From Methylobacterium sp. J-048 (GTDB lineage Bacteria > Pseudomonadota > Alphaproteobacteria > Rhizobiales > Beijerinckiaceae), in NCBI RefSeq assembly GCF_022829515.1, contig NZ_JAKSYL010000084.1:1-64000 (forward strand): a stretch of DNA of 64,000 nucleotides. The letters run 5' to 3'. The notes below the pieces were generated by a model, which saw nothing but the letters and a program-made list of their open reading frames with translations, ran no database searches and was not told the origin of the DNA. A program made the position numbers and the translations under genes. How positions within the stretch are numbered: position 1 is the stretch's first letter; every line of letters starts with the position of its first letter. Positions 45,559 to 54,854 of the stretch are shown piece by piece.

Positions 45559-45879
45559 CGTGTCGCGGCTGTCATAATGGCGTATGCGCGGCGTGCTCTT
45601 TAGTGGGTCCGGACGGTGCACGGTCGTGCGCCTGGAGTGAATCCGACCATGGTCGCCAATCTCGCCCGCGGAGCCTACAGCGCACTCGGAGCCGGCTGGC
45701 ACAAGGGCGTGCAGGGCGTGCAATGGGGCGTCGGCGCGCCGATCGCGTAGCTCCGCCGCCGGCACGCCCTGATCCAGGCCGGCCCTGCGGGCATCGCCGA
45801 GATCCTGTCGGCCGAGCGGGCGATCCGCCTGCCCGAGCCGTTCGAGGGCCGCAGCCTCGGCCGCATCGGCAATCTCGAG

Positions 45880-46650
45880 GTGCGGCTCGCGTCGAAGAAA
45901 TCCGAGATCCGGCGGGCGCAGCGCCTGCGCTTCAAGGTCTTCTACGAGGAGATGGCGGCGATCCCGACGGGCCTCGCGGCGTTGTCGCGACGGGACGCCG
46001 ACGCCTACGACGCGCTCTGCGACCATCTGCTGGTCCTCGACCATTCCGCACCCCGGCGGAAGAAGCCATTCGTCGAGCACCGCCCGAAGGTGGTCGGGAC
46101 CTACCGGCTGCTCCGCGGTGAGGTGGCCGAGCGCCATGCCGGCTTCTACTCCGAGGGCGAGTACGACCTGGAGCCGATCCTGGCCGCCCAGGGGCACCGG
46201 CGGCTGCTCGAACTCGGCCGCTCCTGCGTGCTCAAGCCCTACCGGAGCAAGCGCACCGTCGAGCTGCTGTGGCAGGGGATCTACGCCTACGTGCTGCACC
46301 ACCGGATCGACGCGCTGATCGGCTGCGCCAGCCTGGAGGGGACCGATCCGGACCGGCTGGCCCTGCCGCTGTCGTTCCTGCACCACCATGCCCGCGCCCC
46401 GGAGGAATGGCGGGCGCGGGCTCTGCCGGAGCGCGCGGTCTCCATGGATCGGCTGCCGCTTGAGGCGATCGACCCCAAGGCGGCGCTGCAGGCGCTACCG
46501 CCGCTGATCAAGGGCTACCTGCGGCTCGGGGCGACCTTCGGGGAGGGCGCGGTGATCGACCGCCAGTTCGGCACCACCGACGTGTTCGTGGCGCTCCCGG
46601 TCGAGGCGATCGGCGCGCGCTACCGCGGGCACTTCGCGCCGGCGAACTGA
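45880..46650 (+). CDS. OlsB-like GNAT N-acyltransferase, 5' part interrupted by an in-frame stop
   Basis: Resembles L-ornithine N-acyltransferase (OlsB, ornithine-lipid synthesis) and related hemolysin-like GNAT proteins: AQRLRFKVFYEEMAAIPTGL, YDALCDHLLVLDHS, VVGTYRLLRGEVAE, FYSEGEYDLEPILA, LELGRSCVLKPYRSKRTVEL, LHHRIDALIGCASLEGTDPD. The first usable codon after a TAG at 45748-45750 is GTG 45880, giving 256 residues. But family-like sequence (GRSLGRIGNLEVRLA) starts upstream of that GTG, and the same frame reaches an ATG at 45649. The full gene was probably 45649-46650 with an amber codon at position 34. Either real truncation, readthrough or sequence error. Confidence 0.72.
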   Translation: MRLASKKSEIRRAQRLRFKVFYEEMAAIPTGLAALSRRDADAYDALCDHLLVLDHSAPRRKKPFVEHRPKVVGTYRLLRGEVAERHAGFYSEGEYDLEPILAAQGHRRLLELGRSCVLKPYRSKRTVELLWQGIYAYVLHHRIDALIGCASLEGTDPDRLALPLSFLHHHARAPEEWRARALPERAVSMDRLPLEAIDPKAALQALPPLIKGYLRLGATFGEGAVIDRQFGTTDVFVALPVEAIGARYRGHFAPAN

Positions 46651-46695
46651 ACGGGCGGGGCACGGCACGGAAACACGGCCGTTCCAACCCACCCC

Positions 46696-46817
46696 TTCAT
46701 CCTGAGGTGCCCGGCGATCGAAGATCGCTGGGCCTCGAAGGAGCCCTCCAGAGATCGATGGGCTTTCTGGAGGGCTCCTTCGAGGCGACCGCTGCGCGGC
46801 CGCACCTCAGGATGAGG
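46696..46817. repeat. Dispersed palindromic repeat, family A, copy 2
   Basis: Outer arms TTCATCCTGAGGTG and CACCTCAGGATGAGG; inner arms CCTCGAAGGAGCCCTCCAGA and TCTGGAGGGCTCCTTCGAGG. Matches the reverse complement of 7558-7680. Lies between convergent olsB-like and HTH genes. Confidence 0.85.
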
Positions 46818-46893
46818 GGGTGGGTGGGATGACGCCCCGCAGAAAGGCGTTCTGAACGTCGCCCCGCGACTCTTCGCGAAGCGTCCCGTAATC

Positions 46894-47346
46894 CTACAGA
46901 TCGCCCAAGGCCAGCTGGCCCTGGTTGCGCGCCTTGGCGGGGGCCTTGGGGGCGGCCGCCTTGCGCTCCTTTAGACGGGACGCGGCCAGGGGCGGCTTCT
47001 TCGGCTTGGGGTCGCCGCGCATGCGGGCCAGCGCCTTGTCCCGGGCCACCGCCTCGGGAGCCTGGGGATCGTCCGACAGCCACTTGCCGCGCTTGATCAC
47101 CTCGTTGACCCGGCCCTGGTTGACCCCGACCTTGAAGGCGATCTCCTGCTGGGTCATGCCCGTGGAGGCGTGCAGGTCGAGGATCGCCCGGGCGAGCTCG
47201 GGCGTCATCTTCTGGCCGGTCAGCCGGCGGGCCGGCTTGACCGTGCGGGTGGCGCGGTCGCGCTCGCGCAGGCGCTCCAGCAGCGCCAGCGCCATGTTCA
47301 TGCCGTGCTCGCGCAGGGCTTCCTCGAATTCCTTCAGGGTCGCCAT
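46894..47346 (-). CDS. Helix-turn-helix protein with a basic, Pro/Ala/Lys-rich tail (150 aa)
   Basis: From ATG 47346, 8 bases after GGAGGA. N-terminal helical part (TLKEFEEALREHGMNMALAL), then ARRLTGQKMTPELARAILDL and a clear HTH at about 60-85 (TGMTQQEIAFKVGVNQGRVN, EVIKRGKW). The last 50 residues are rich in Lys, Pro and Ala (PKPKKPPLAAS ... KAAAPKAPAKARN), a pattern of non-specific DNA contact. Function unknown; probably a nucleoid-associated or regulatory DNA-binding protein. Confidence 0.7.
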   Translation of the reverse strand: MATLKEFEEALREHGMNMALALLERLRERDRATRTVKPARRLTGQKMTPELARAILDLHASTGMTQQEIAFKVGVNQGRVNEVIKRGKWLSDDPQAPEAVARDKALARMRGDPKPKKPPLAASRLKERKAAAPKAPAKARNQGQLALGDL

Positions 47347-47555
47347 CGGCGCCATCCTCCGCCGGGCTCGTTGGCCGGTACTCTGTGGAAGAACGTGCCG
47401 GGAACGCGGCGGTTGCGCAAGCGCTCCGGGCCGCGGCTCCGGGCGGTGCCAGTGGACGGGCGATGTCATCCACCGGAAATGCGGACCCTAGCCTCCCGGC
47501 GGCGGCTCGGCTACAGGATTGCGCCCCTCCGCCAGGCAGGCCCGGCCCGCGCACG

Positions 47556-48416
47556 ATGATCAGCCCGATCCGCACAGTCGCCCCCGGCGAATCCGCCGCC
47601 TCCCTGGCCTGGGAGCTGGAAGCCGGAGCGGTGCTGCTGTTCCCGGACCTGCCGTTCCCGTTCAGCGACTTCGAGCGCCGGTTCACCGAGCGGCCCTTCG
47701 CGGACGGCAAGGCGAAGAACGTCAACATCCGGGGCGAGGCCGCGGAGTTGCGCGGCGCGGCCGGCACCCCGGAGGAGCAGGAAGCCCTGCGCCAGCTCCT
47801 GATCCGCTACCGCGCCTTCGCCCGGGACCTGATCGGCACCTACCTGCCGGCTTATGCCGACCTGGTGAGCCTGGCCGGCACCTCCTACCGCCCCTTCGAT
47901 GTAGACCGGCGCAAGCTCAGCTGGCGGCGCGACGACACCCGCATGCATGTCGACGCCTTCCCGTCGAACCCGATCGGCGAGAAGCGGATTCTGCGGGTGT
48001 TCCGCAACATCAACCCGGCGGGCGAGCCGCGCCGCTGGCGGGTCGGCGAGGACTTTGGATCGATGGCGGAGAAATTCCTGCCGCGGGTCCCGCGCTACTC
48101 GGTCCTCTCGGCCCACGTCCTCGCTGCCCTGCGGATCACCAAGGCCCGGCGCTCCGAATACGACCACCTGATGCTGCACCTGCACGACGCCCTCAAGCAG
48201 GACGAGGCCTATCAGGCCAGCGCTCCCCAGGCCGATGTCGCGTTCCGGCCCGGCGCGACCTGGGTGACCTTCTCCGACCTCGTGATGCACGGGGCGATGG
48301 GCGGCCGCTACATGCTGGAGCAGACCGCCTACCTGCCGGTCGCGGCCCAGGCCGACCCGGCCTTGAGCCCGCAACGCATCCTGGCGGCCAAGCTCGGCCG
48401 CCCCCTCCACGCGTAA
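47556..48416 (+). CDS. Kdo hydroxylase family protein, KdoO-like dioxygenase
   Basis: 286 residues from ATG 47556. Fits the family of Fe(II)/2-oxoglutarate oxygenases that hydroxylate Kdo in lipid A inner core: LLFPDLPFPFSDFERRF at the N terminus, TSYRPFDVDRRKLSWRRDDT, the metal motif RMHVDAFPSNP (HxD), RILRVFRNINPAGEPRRWRV, YDHLMLHLHDALKQDEAYQ, and a second His in VMHGAMGGRYMLEQTAYLP. Would modify lipopolysaccharide. The next gene starts 18 bases downstream. Confidence 0.85.
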   Translation: MISPIRTVAPGESAASLAWELEAGAVLLFPDLPFPFSDFERRFTERPFADGKAKNVNIRGEAAELRGAAGTPEEQEALRQLLIRYRAFARDLIGTYLPAYADLVSLAGTSYRPFDVDRRKLSWRRDDTRMHVDAFPSNPIGEKRILRVFRNINPAGEPRRWRVGEDFGSMAEKFLPRVPRYSVLSAHVLAALRITKARRSEYDHLMLHLHDALKQDEAYQASAPQADVAFRPGATWVTFSDLVMHGAMGGRYMLEQTAYLPVAAQADPALSPQRILAAKLGRPLHA

Positions 48417-48434
48417 GGACAAGGATTCGACGCC

Positions 48435-48734
48435 ATGATCCTCGAAATCGCACAGATCGAGATCAAGCCCGGGATGGAGGCGGCGTTCGAGGCCGGCATC
48501 GCCGAGGCCTCGGCGATCTTCAAGGCCGCCAAGGGCTGCCGTGCCTTCGAGGTGCGCCGCTCGATCGAGCACCCCCAGCGCTACCGCCTGATGATCCACT
48601 GGGACACGCTGGAAGCCCACACCAAGGACTTCACCGGCTCGCAGCCCTGGCAGGATTACCGCGCCCTGGTCTCGCACTGCTTCGCCGGACCGGTCTCGGT
48701 CGAGCACACCGAGCAGGTGCTCAAGGCATTTTAA
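48435..48734 (+). CDS. Antibiotic biosynthesis monooxygenase (ABM)-fold protein
   Basis: 99 residues, a single ferredoxin-like ABM domain: LEIAQIEIKPGMEAAFEAGI, IFKAAKGCRAFEVRRSIEHP, YRLMIHWDTLEAHTKDF, FAGPVSVEHTEQVLKAF. ABM proteins include cofactor-free quinone/phenol oxygenases and heme-degrading enzymes; which applies cannot be told. Probably co-transcribed with the Kdo-hydroxylase-like gene. Confidence 0.85.
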   Translation: MILEIAQIEIKPGMEAAFEAGIAEASAIFKAAKGCRAFEVRRSIEHPQRYRLMIHWDTLEAHTKDFTGSQPWQDYRALVSHCFAGPVSVEHTEQVLKAF

Positions 48735-48884
48735 TCCGGTTTTTTGGTTTCGGTTTGCGCCCGTCGTGACGGCGCGGCACGACGGGCCGCGCCGCTCCCC
48801 GTGACAGGCGCGGGTTCCTCTCCCATGGGGCTCCGATGTTCACACATCGCTGCCGGATGAGGGCCAAGGCTACCCCCAAGCGCG

Positions 48885-49100
48885 TCTCCCTCCCCCCTTC
48901 TGCGGGCTATCGGCTTCACACATCCCCGGATGTGGCGCGGGTCCCCTCTCCCGTGCGGGAGAGGGACAGGGTGAGGGATGCGACCTCTCCGGACAGACCT
49001 GATCCCTCACCCCAACCCTCTCCCGCACGGGAGAGGGGGCGCGTGGCGGCTTTCGCAAGCCGATGTGTGAAACATCGTAGCTCTGCGGGGGAGGGAGAGC
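48885..49100. repeat. Compound palindromic repeat, family B, copy 2
   Basis: The core at about 48950-49040 matches copy 1 (13182-13429) in direct orientation, with CCTCTCCCGTGCGGGAGAGG and CCTCTCCCGCACGGGAGAGG-type arms. Outer arms GGCTTCACACATCC and GATGTGTGAAACATC pair, as do CTCCCTCCCCCCTTCTGCGG and CTGCGGGGGAGGGAG. It fills the middle of the 620-base gap before the alpha-2-macroglobulin gene; the rest of the gap (49100-49354) shows nothing recognisable. Confidence 0.85.
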
Positions 49101-49354
49101 CGCGGTGTCTCCAGCGTATCGTGCAGACCCCGATTTGTGAATCCGCCAGCCCGTACAGGAGCGGAGGTGCGTCGCGGCCTGCAAAAGCCCCTCGCTCCTC
49201 GACCCTGTCGCGGCCGTAGCCCCTCGCAAAGGGGCCGCAGAACGGCTCCGAACACGCGCCCAAGGCGTTGCGGCGAGACTCGCAGGTGCTAGGCTTCCGC
49301 CCGGCCGATCCCGGTGCGATTCGTCCGGGATCCGGGACCGACGAGGGCAAGCGC

Positions 49355-52300
49355 ATGGCGTGGCGGAACCGGCTCGCGGGTGCTCTGGCGCTTCTGGCAG
49401 GCCTGGCCTGCGGGCCGGCCCTCGCCCAGACCACGCCGGCCGCCCGCGCCGCTTCGCGGCCAGCGGCCGTCCAAGCACCAACCTTCAAAAAAAACTTCGT
49501 CCGCAACGATCTCGCCAGCGCCGCCGTGCGGCTCGAAGCGGCTTTGCGCGCCGAAGCCGGGGCCCCCCTGAGGCCGGCCGGCCAGTCCCTGGCCGCCGGA
49601 CAGGCGCTGCTCGCCGCTGACAAGCCGGACGCGGCGCTGGCCCCGCTCACCGCGGCTGTGGCGGCCGACCCGGCTGATATCCGCGCCTGGCAGGCTTACG
49701 CCCGGGCCGCCGCGGCGGCGGTCGAGACCCTGGAGGAAAACGACTACCAGGGCCGTGCCCGCCTGCGGGACCGGGCCGTCGCCGCGGCCTATCGGGCTTA
49801 CGAGCGTTCCGGATCGCCCGCCGACGCGGCGGCGTCCCTGGCCCAGCTCGCCGCCGTGGAGGCCGGACAATCGTCCTGGCGGCCGGCCCTGGAGGCCTAC
49901 GCCGCCAGCCTCGCCCTCGACGACGTCCCCGGAATCCGCCGGACCTACGAGGCCCTGCGGGTCGAGCACGGCTTCCGAATCCTCGGCTACAAGGTCGATG
50001 CCGACGCCGCCGCGCCGCGCCTGTGCTTCACGTTCTCGGAGCCGCTGCTGCCCAAGACCGATTACGCCCCCTACGTGGCGGTCTCGGGCAGCAGCAGCGC
50101 CGCCGTGACCGCGGAGGGCGCGCAGGTCTGCGTCGACGGGCTCAAGCACGGCGGCCGCTACGCCGTGGTCCTGCGCCAGGGTCTGGCCTCGACGGTGGGC
50201 GAGAGCCTGCTCACATCCGCCGATTACGAGATCTACGTCCGCGACCGCGCCCCGCAGGTCCGGTTCACCGGGCGCAACTACGTCCTGCCGCGCACCGGCC
50301 AAGCGGGCGTGCCGCTGGTCTCGGTCAATGCCGCCAAGCTCGACGTGGAGGTCCTGCGCATCGGCGACCGCGGCCTGCTGCCGACCCTGCGCTCGGAGGA
50401 TTTTCTGGGCCAGCTCAGCGGTGCGACCGCCAGGACCCTGGCGGCCGAGAAGGGCGTGCGCGTCTGGAAGGGTACCCTCGACACCGCCAAGGCCGAGCTG
50501 AACCAGGAGGCGGTGACCGCCTTCCCGGTCCTGCAGGCTTTGGGCAGGCTGGAGCCCGGCCTCTACGTGATGCTGGCCCGGCCTTCCGGCACGGGCGCGC
50601 CGGACGAGGACAGCTACGAGACCCAGGCGACCCAGTGGTTCGTGGTCTCAGATCTCGGGCTCACCGCCACCAAGGGGCGGGACGGGGTCCACGTGGTGCT
50701 GCGCTCGCTCGCCTCCGCGCAGGTGCTGCCGGGGGCCGAGATCCGCCTGATCGCCCGCAACAACGAGGTGCTGGGCACCGCCAGGACCGACGCGCAGGGC
50801 CATGCCGCCTTCGATCCGGGGCTCGCCCGCGGGGAGGGCGGCACCGCGCCGAGCCTCGTGGTCGCCCAGGCGGGGGACGATTACGGCTTCCTCGACCTGA
50901 GCCTCGGCGCCTTCGACCTGACCGACCGCGGGGTGAAGGGCCGGCCCGAGAGCGGCGGGCTCGACGCCTACCTGTTCACCGAGCGCGGGGTCTACCGCTC
51001 GGGCGAGACCGTGCAGATCACCGCCCTGCTGCGCGATCCCCGCAACGCCGCGGTGCCGGACCTGCCGCTGACCCTGGTGGTGAAGCGCCCGGACGGGGTC
51101 GAGTACCGCCGGGTCTCGGTGCCGGACCAGGGGCTCGGCGGCCGGGCGCTGCCCCTGCCGCTGCTGTCGGGGGCCATGCACGGCACCTGGCGGGTCGCCG
51201 CCTATACCGACCCGAAGGCGCCGGCGCTCGGCACGACCAGCTTCCTGGTGGAGGATTACGTCCCCGAGCGGCTGGAGGTGACCCTCAAGGCCGCCCAGGC
51301 CGCGCTACGCCGGGGCGAGGCCGCGCAGATCGACGTCGCCGCGCGCTATCTCTACGGCGCTCCCGGCGCCGGGCTCGACGTGTCGGGCAGCGTCGTCGTG
51401 CAGGCGGCCTCGGGCAGCGGCATCACGGGCTTGGCGGGCTACACGATCGGCCTCGACGACGAGGCCGTGGAGCCGAGCGTGCAGGAGCTTTCGACCCACG
51501 CGACCACGGACGCGCAAGGGCACGCCACCGTCACGGTGCCCCTGCCGCAGGTGGCCGCGCCCCGGCCGCTGGAGGCGAAGATCACCCTCGCGGTGGGCGA
51601 GCCCGGCGGCCGGGCGCTGTCGCGCAGCCTCACCCTGCCGATCCTGCCGGCCGGGCCGGTTCTGGCCCTGCGCAAGACGTTCTCGGAGCTGAAGGCGGGC
51701 GACCGCGCGGGTTTCGAGGCGGCGTTCGCCGCCCCGGACGGGACGCTGCTGGCCCGGCCCGGGGTAACCTGGACCCTGTCGCGGGTGGAGCGGACCTACC
51801 AATGGTATCGCTCGGACGGCCGCTGGTCGTTCGAGGCGGTCAAGACCAGCCGGCGGGTCGCCAGCGGCAGCCTCGACCTCACGGCCGGGGCCCCGGGCCG
51901 GATCGAGGCGCCGGTGGGCGAGGTGGGCCGCTACCGCCTGGAGATCGCGACGGCGGGCGCCCCGGAGGCCACGGCGAGCCTCGGCTTCGAGGTCGGCTGG
52001 GGCGGCTCCGAGACAGCGGACGCGCCGGACCTGCTCGACCTGACCCTCGACAAACCCGCCTACGCGGCCGGCGACACGCTGCGGGCCACGCTCAGCCCGA
52101 AGTTCAAGGGCCAGGCCAGCCTCATGGTCGTCAGCGACCGGGTGCACGAGACCGTGGAGGTCAGCGTTCCGGCAGGCGGCACCACCGTGAGCCTGCCGGT
52201 CAAGGCCGCGTGGGGCGCCGGCGCCTACCTGGTCGCCACCGCCTACCGGCCCCTGGACCAGGCGGCCAAGCGGCTGCCGGGCCGGGCGCTGGGGCTGGCC

Positions 52301-54652
52301 TGGTTCTCGGTAGATCGCGAGCGGCGCAGCCTCGGCGTCACCCTTAAGGCGCCGGAACGCACCCGCCCGCGCCAGGATCTGACCCTCCCGGTGCAGCTCA
52401 CCGGGATGAAGCCCGGCGAGGCGGCCCGGATCACCGTGGCGCTGGTCGATGTCGGCATCCTCAACCTGACCCGCTACGAGGCGCCGAACCCGACCCAGTA
52501 CTTCCTCGGCCAGAGGGCCCTGGGGCCGGAATTCCGCGACCTCTACGGCTACCTGATCGACGGCATGCAGGGCTCGGCCGGGGCGATCCGCTCCGGCGGC
52601 GACGCGGGCGGCGGCGAGCTCGCCGACGCGCCGCCAACCCAGGCGCCGCTCGCCCTGTTCTCGGGCGTCGTGACCGTGGGGCCGGATGGCGCCGCCAGCG
52701 TCACCTTCCCGCTGCCGGCCTTCAACGGCACCGGCCGGGTGATGGTCACCGCCTGGAGCGGCGACCGGGTCGGCCAGGCGCAGGCGGACGTGATCATCCG
52801 CGACCCCGTGGTGCTCGCCGCCACCCTGCCGCGCTTCCTCGATACCGGCGACCGCTCGCGCCTGTTCGTGGCGCTCGACAATGTCGAGGGCCGGGCCGGC
52901 GACTACACGGTGGACATCGCCCCGTCCGGCCCGATCCTGATCGGCGCCAGCGCGTTGCGGCAGACGATCCGGCTGGAGGCCGGGGGACGGGGTCAGGTCG
53001 CGATCCCGCTCACCGCCGCGGGGCCGGGCACGGCGCGGCTCGACCTCGCCCTGTCGGGGCCGGGTCTCGACGGGACCCTGAGCCAGAGCTTCGCGCTCGG
53101 CGTGCTGCCGGGGACCGGGGCGCTGCTGCGCCGCTCGGTGCGAACGCTCGCCCCCGGGACCGGCCTGACGGTCAGCGCCGACCTGCTGGCCGACCTGCTG
53201 CCGGGCACCGGCAGCGTCTCGCTCTCGGCCTCGGCGCTGCCCGGCCTCGACGTGCCGGCCCTGCTCCAGGCCCTCGACCGCTATCCCTATGGCTGCTCCG
53301 AGCAGATCGTCAGCCGGGCGATGCCGCTGCTCTACGTCAACCGCCTGGCCGCCCTGGACAAGCTCGCCCTCGACGCCAACGTCGACGACCGGGTGCGCGA
53401 ATCGATCGAGCGGCTGCTCGCCCGCCAGGATGCGAGCGGCGATTTCGGCCTGTGGTCGGCGCAAGGCTCAGGCGACCTCTGGCTCGATGCCTACGTGACC
53501 GACTTCCTCACCCGCGCCCGGGAGCGCGGCTTCGCGGTGCCCCAGGGGGCCTTCGCCCAGGCCCTCGACCGTTTGCGCAATACGGTCGCCAACGCCACGG
53601 AGGTGCGGGACGGCGGCGCCGACCTCGCCTACGCGGCCTACGTCCTGGCCCGCAACGGCCGGCCGGTGATCGGCGACCTGCGCTACCTCGCCGACACCAA
53701 GCTCGACGCCTTCGCCACCGGGCTCGCCCGGGCGCAGCTCGCGGCTTCCCTGGCGCTGCTCGGCGACCGGGGCCGCGCCGCCACGGTGATGGACTCGGCG
53801 CTCGCCGCGCTGAAGTCCCGGCGGGATGCGGGCCTCTACCGGGCCGATTACGGCTCCCGCCTGCGCGACGGCGCCGGGCTGATTGCCCTGGCGGCGGAGA
53901 GCGGGCTCACCCAGGCCGCCCTGGCCCCGGTGGCCGCCATCATCGGCGAGGAGCGGCAGGATACGCGAGCGACCAGCACGCAGGAGAATGCCTGGCTGGT
54001 GCTCGCCGCCGAAAGTCTGTCCAAGGAGGCGGAAGCGCTGTCCTTCAGCCTCGACGGCGTGGCGCAGACCGGTGCGCTCGCCCGGATCTACCGGGGGGCG
54101 GCGCTGGAGGGGCGCAACGTCGAACTCACCAATACCGGCCGGGCGCCGGTGCAGGTGGCCCTGGGGGTGAACGGCAGCCCGCTGGTGCCCGAGCCCGCCG
54201 CGGCGCAGGGCTACACGATCGCGCGCACCTTCCACCGGCTGGACGGCAGCCTGGTCGATCCGGCCCAGGGCCTGCGCCAGAACGACCGGCTCGTGGTGGT
54301 GCTCAAGGTCACCGAGGACAAGGCCCGGGCCGCCCGGCTCCTGCTGGTCGATCCGCTGCCGGCGGGCCTCGAGATCGACAACCCGAAGCTGCTCGACGCC
54401 GACGCCCTCCAGGGCCTCGCCTTCGCCAAGTCCGACGTGCAGCCGGTCCACACCGAGTTCCGTGACGACCGGTTCGTTGCCGCCTACGACCGCACCCCGG
54501 AGCAATCGGCGTTCTTCACCGTGGCCTACACGGTCCGGGCGGTCTCGCCGGGCAGCTACGTGCATCCGGGCGCCTCGGTGGAGGACATGTACCGCCCGGC
54601 CCGGTTCGGCCGCATGGCGACCGGGAGCGTGGAGATCGGCGCGGCTCGGTAG
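49355..54652 (+). CDS. Bacterial alpha-2-macroglobulin family protein
   Basis: 1765 residues from ATG 49355. Signal peptide (LAGALALLAGLACGPALA, cleavage probably before QTTP; a cysteine lies inside but not in a good lipobox). Many beta-sandwich MG domains (AYLFTERGVYRSGETVQITA is a MG signature; SFEAVKTSRRVASGS later), then the A2M region (RDPVVLAATLPRFLDTGDRS) and thioester domain with YPYGCSEQ, in which Cys1314 and Gln1317 give the CxEQ thioester. Periplasmic broad protease trap. Homologues are usually next to pbpC (PBP1c), which is absent here. Confidence 0.93.
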   Translation: MAWRNRLAGALALLAGLACGPALAQTTPAARAASRPAAVQAPTFKKNFVRNDLASAAVRLEAALRAEAGAPLRPAGQSLAAGQALLAADKPDAALAPLTAAVAADPADIRAWQAYARAAAAAVETLEENDYQGRARLRDRAVAAAYRAYERSGSPADAAASLAQLAAVEAGQSSWRPALEAYAASLALDDVPGIRRTYEALRVEHGFRILGYKVDADAAAPRLCFTFSEPLLPKTDYAPYVAVSGSSSAAVTAEGAQVCVDGLKHGGRYAVVLRQGLASTVGESLLTSADYEIYVRDRAPQVRFTGRNYVLPRTGQAGVPLVSVNAAKLDVEVLRIGDRGLLPTLRSEDFLGQLSGATARTLAAEKGVRVWKGTLDTAKAELNQEAVTAFPVLQALGRLEPGLYVMLARPSGTGAPDEDSYETQATQWFVVSDLGLTATKGRDGVHVVLRSLASAQVLPGAEIRLIARNNEVLGTARTDAQGHAAFDPGLARGEGGTAPSLVVAQAGDDYGFLDLSLGAFDLTDRGVKGRPESGGLDAYLFTERGVYRSGETVQITALLRDPRNAAVPDLPLTLVVKRPDGVEYRRVSVPDQGLGGRALPLPLLSGAMHGTWRVAAYTDPKAPALGTTSFLVEDYVPERLEVTLKAAQAALRRGEAAQIDVAARYLYGAPGAGLDVSGSVVVQAASGSGITGLAGYTIGLDDEAVEPSVQELSTHATTDAQGHATVTVPLPQVAAPRPLEAKITLAVGEPGGRALSRSLTLPILPAGPVLALRKTFSELKAGDRAGFEAAFAAPDGTLLARPGVTWTLSRVERTYQWYRSDGRWSFEAVKTSRRVASGSLDLTAGAPGRIEAPVGEVGRYRLEIATAGAPEATASLGFEVGWGGSETADAPDLLDLTLDKPAYAAGDTLRATLSPKFKGQASLMVVSDRVHETVEVSVPAGGTTVSLPVKAAWGAGAYLVATAYRPLDQAAKRLPGRALGLAWFSVDRERRSLGVTLKAPERTRPRQDLTLPVQLTGMKPGEAARITVALVDVGILNLTRYEAPNPTQYFLGQRALGPEFRDLYGYLIDGMQGSAGAIRSGGDAGGGELADAPPTQAPLALFSGVVTVGPDGAASVTFPLPAFNGTGRVMVTAWSGDRVGQAQADVIIRDPVVLAATLPRFLDTGDRSRLFVALDNVEGRAGDYTVDIAPSGPILIGASALRQTIRLEAGGRGQVAIPLTAAGPGTARLDLALSGPGLDGTLSQSFALGVLPGTGALLRRSVRTLAPGTGLTVSADLLADLLPGTGSVSLSASALPGLDVPALLQALDRYPYGCSEQIVSRAMPLLYVNRLAALDKLALDANVDDRVRESIERLLARQDASGDFGLWSAQGSGDLWLDAYVTDFLTRARERGFAVPQGAFAQALDRLRNTVANATEVRDGGADLAYAAYVLARNGRPVIGDLRYLADTKLDAFATGLARAQLAASLALLGDRGRAATVMDSALAALKSRRDAGLYRADYGSRLRDGAGLIALAAESGLTQAALAPVAAIIGEERQDTRATSTQENAWLVLAAESLSKEAEALSFSLDGVAQTGALARIYRGAALEGRNVELTNTGRAPVQVALGVNGSPLVPEPAAAQGYTIARTFHRLDGSLVDPAQGLRQNDRLVVVLKVTEDKARAARLLLVDPLPAGLEIDNPKLLDADALQGLAFAKSDVQPVHTEFRDDRFVAAYDRTPEQSAFFTVAYTVRAVSPGSYVHPGASVEDMYRPARFGRMATGSVEIGAAR

Positions 54653-54854
54653 AGGCGCCAGCGACGGATCGCTCGGCGGCCGATGCGGGTCTGTCGAATC
54701 GCGCGCGATGCCGACCAACCCGCCGAAGCGCAACCGCCCGGCCGCGCCCTCACCAGGTCGCTGCATTGCAGCAGCGGCATGGTGCATTGCGGAACCTCGG
54801 CTGGCGCCCTCCATTCCTCCAGGTCCCGTTCGGAACCCGTGGAGGTCATGCCCG

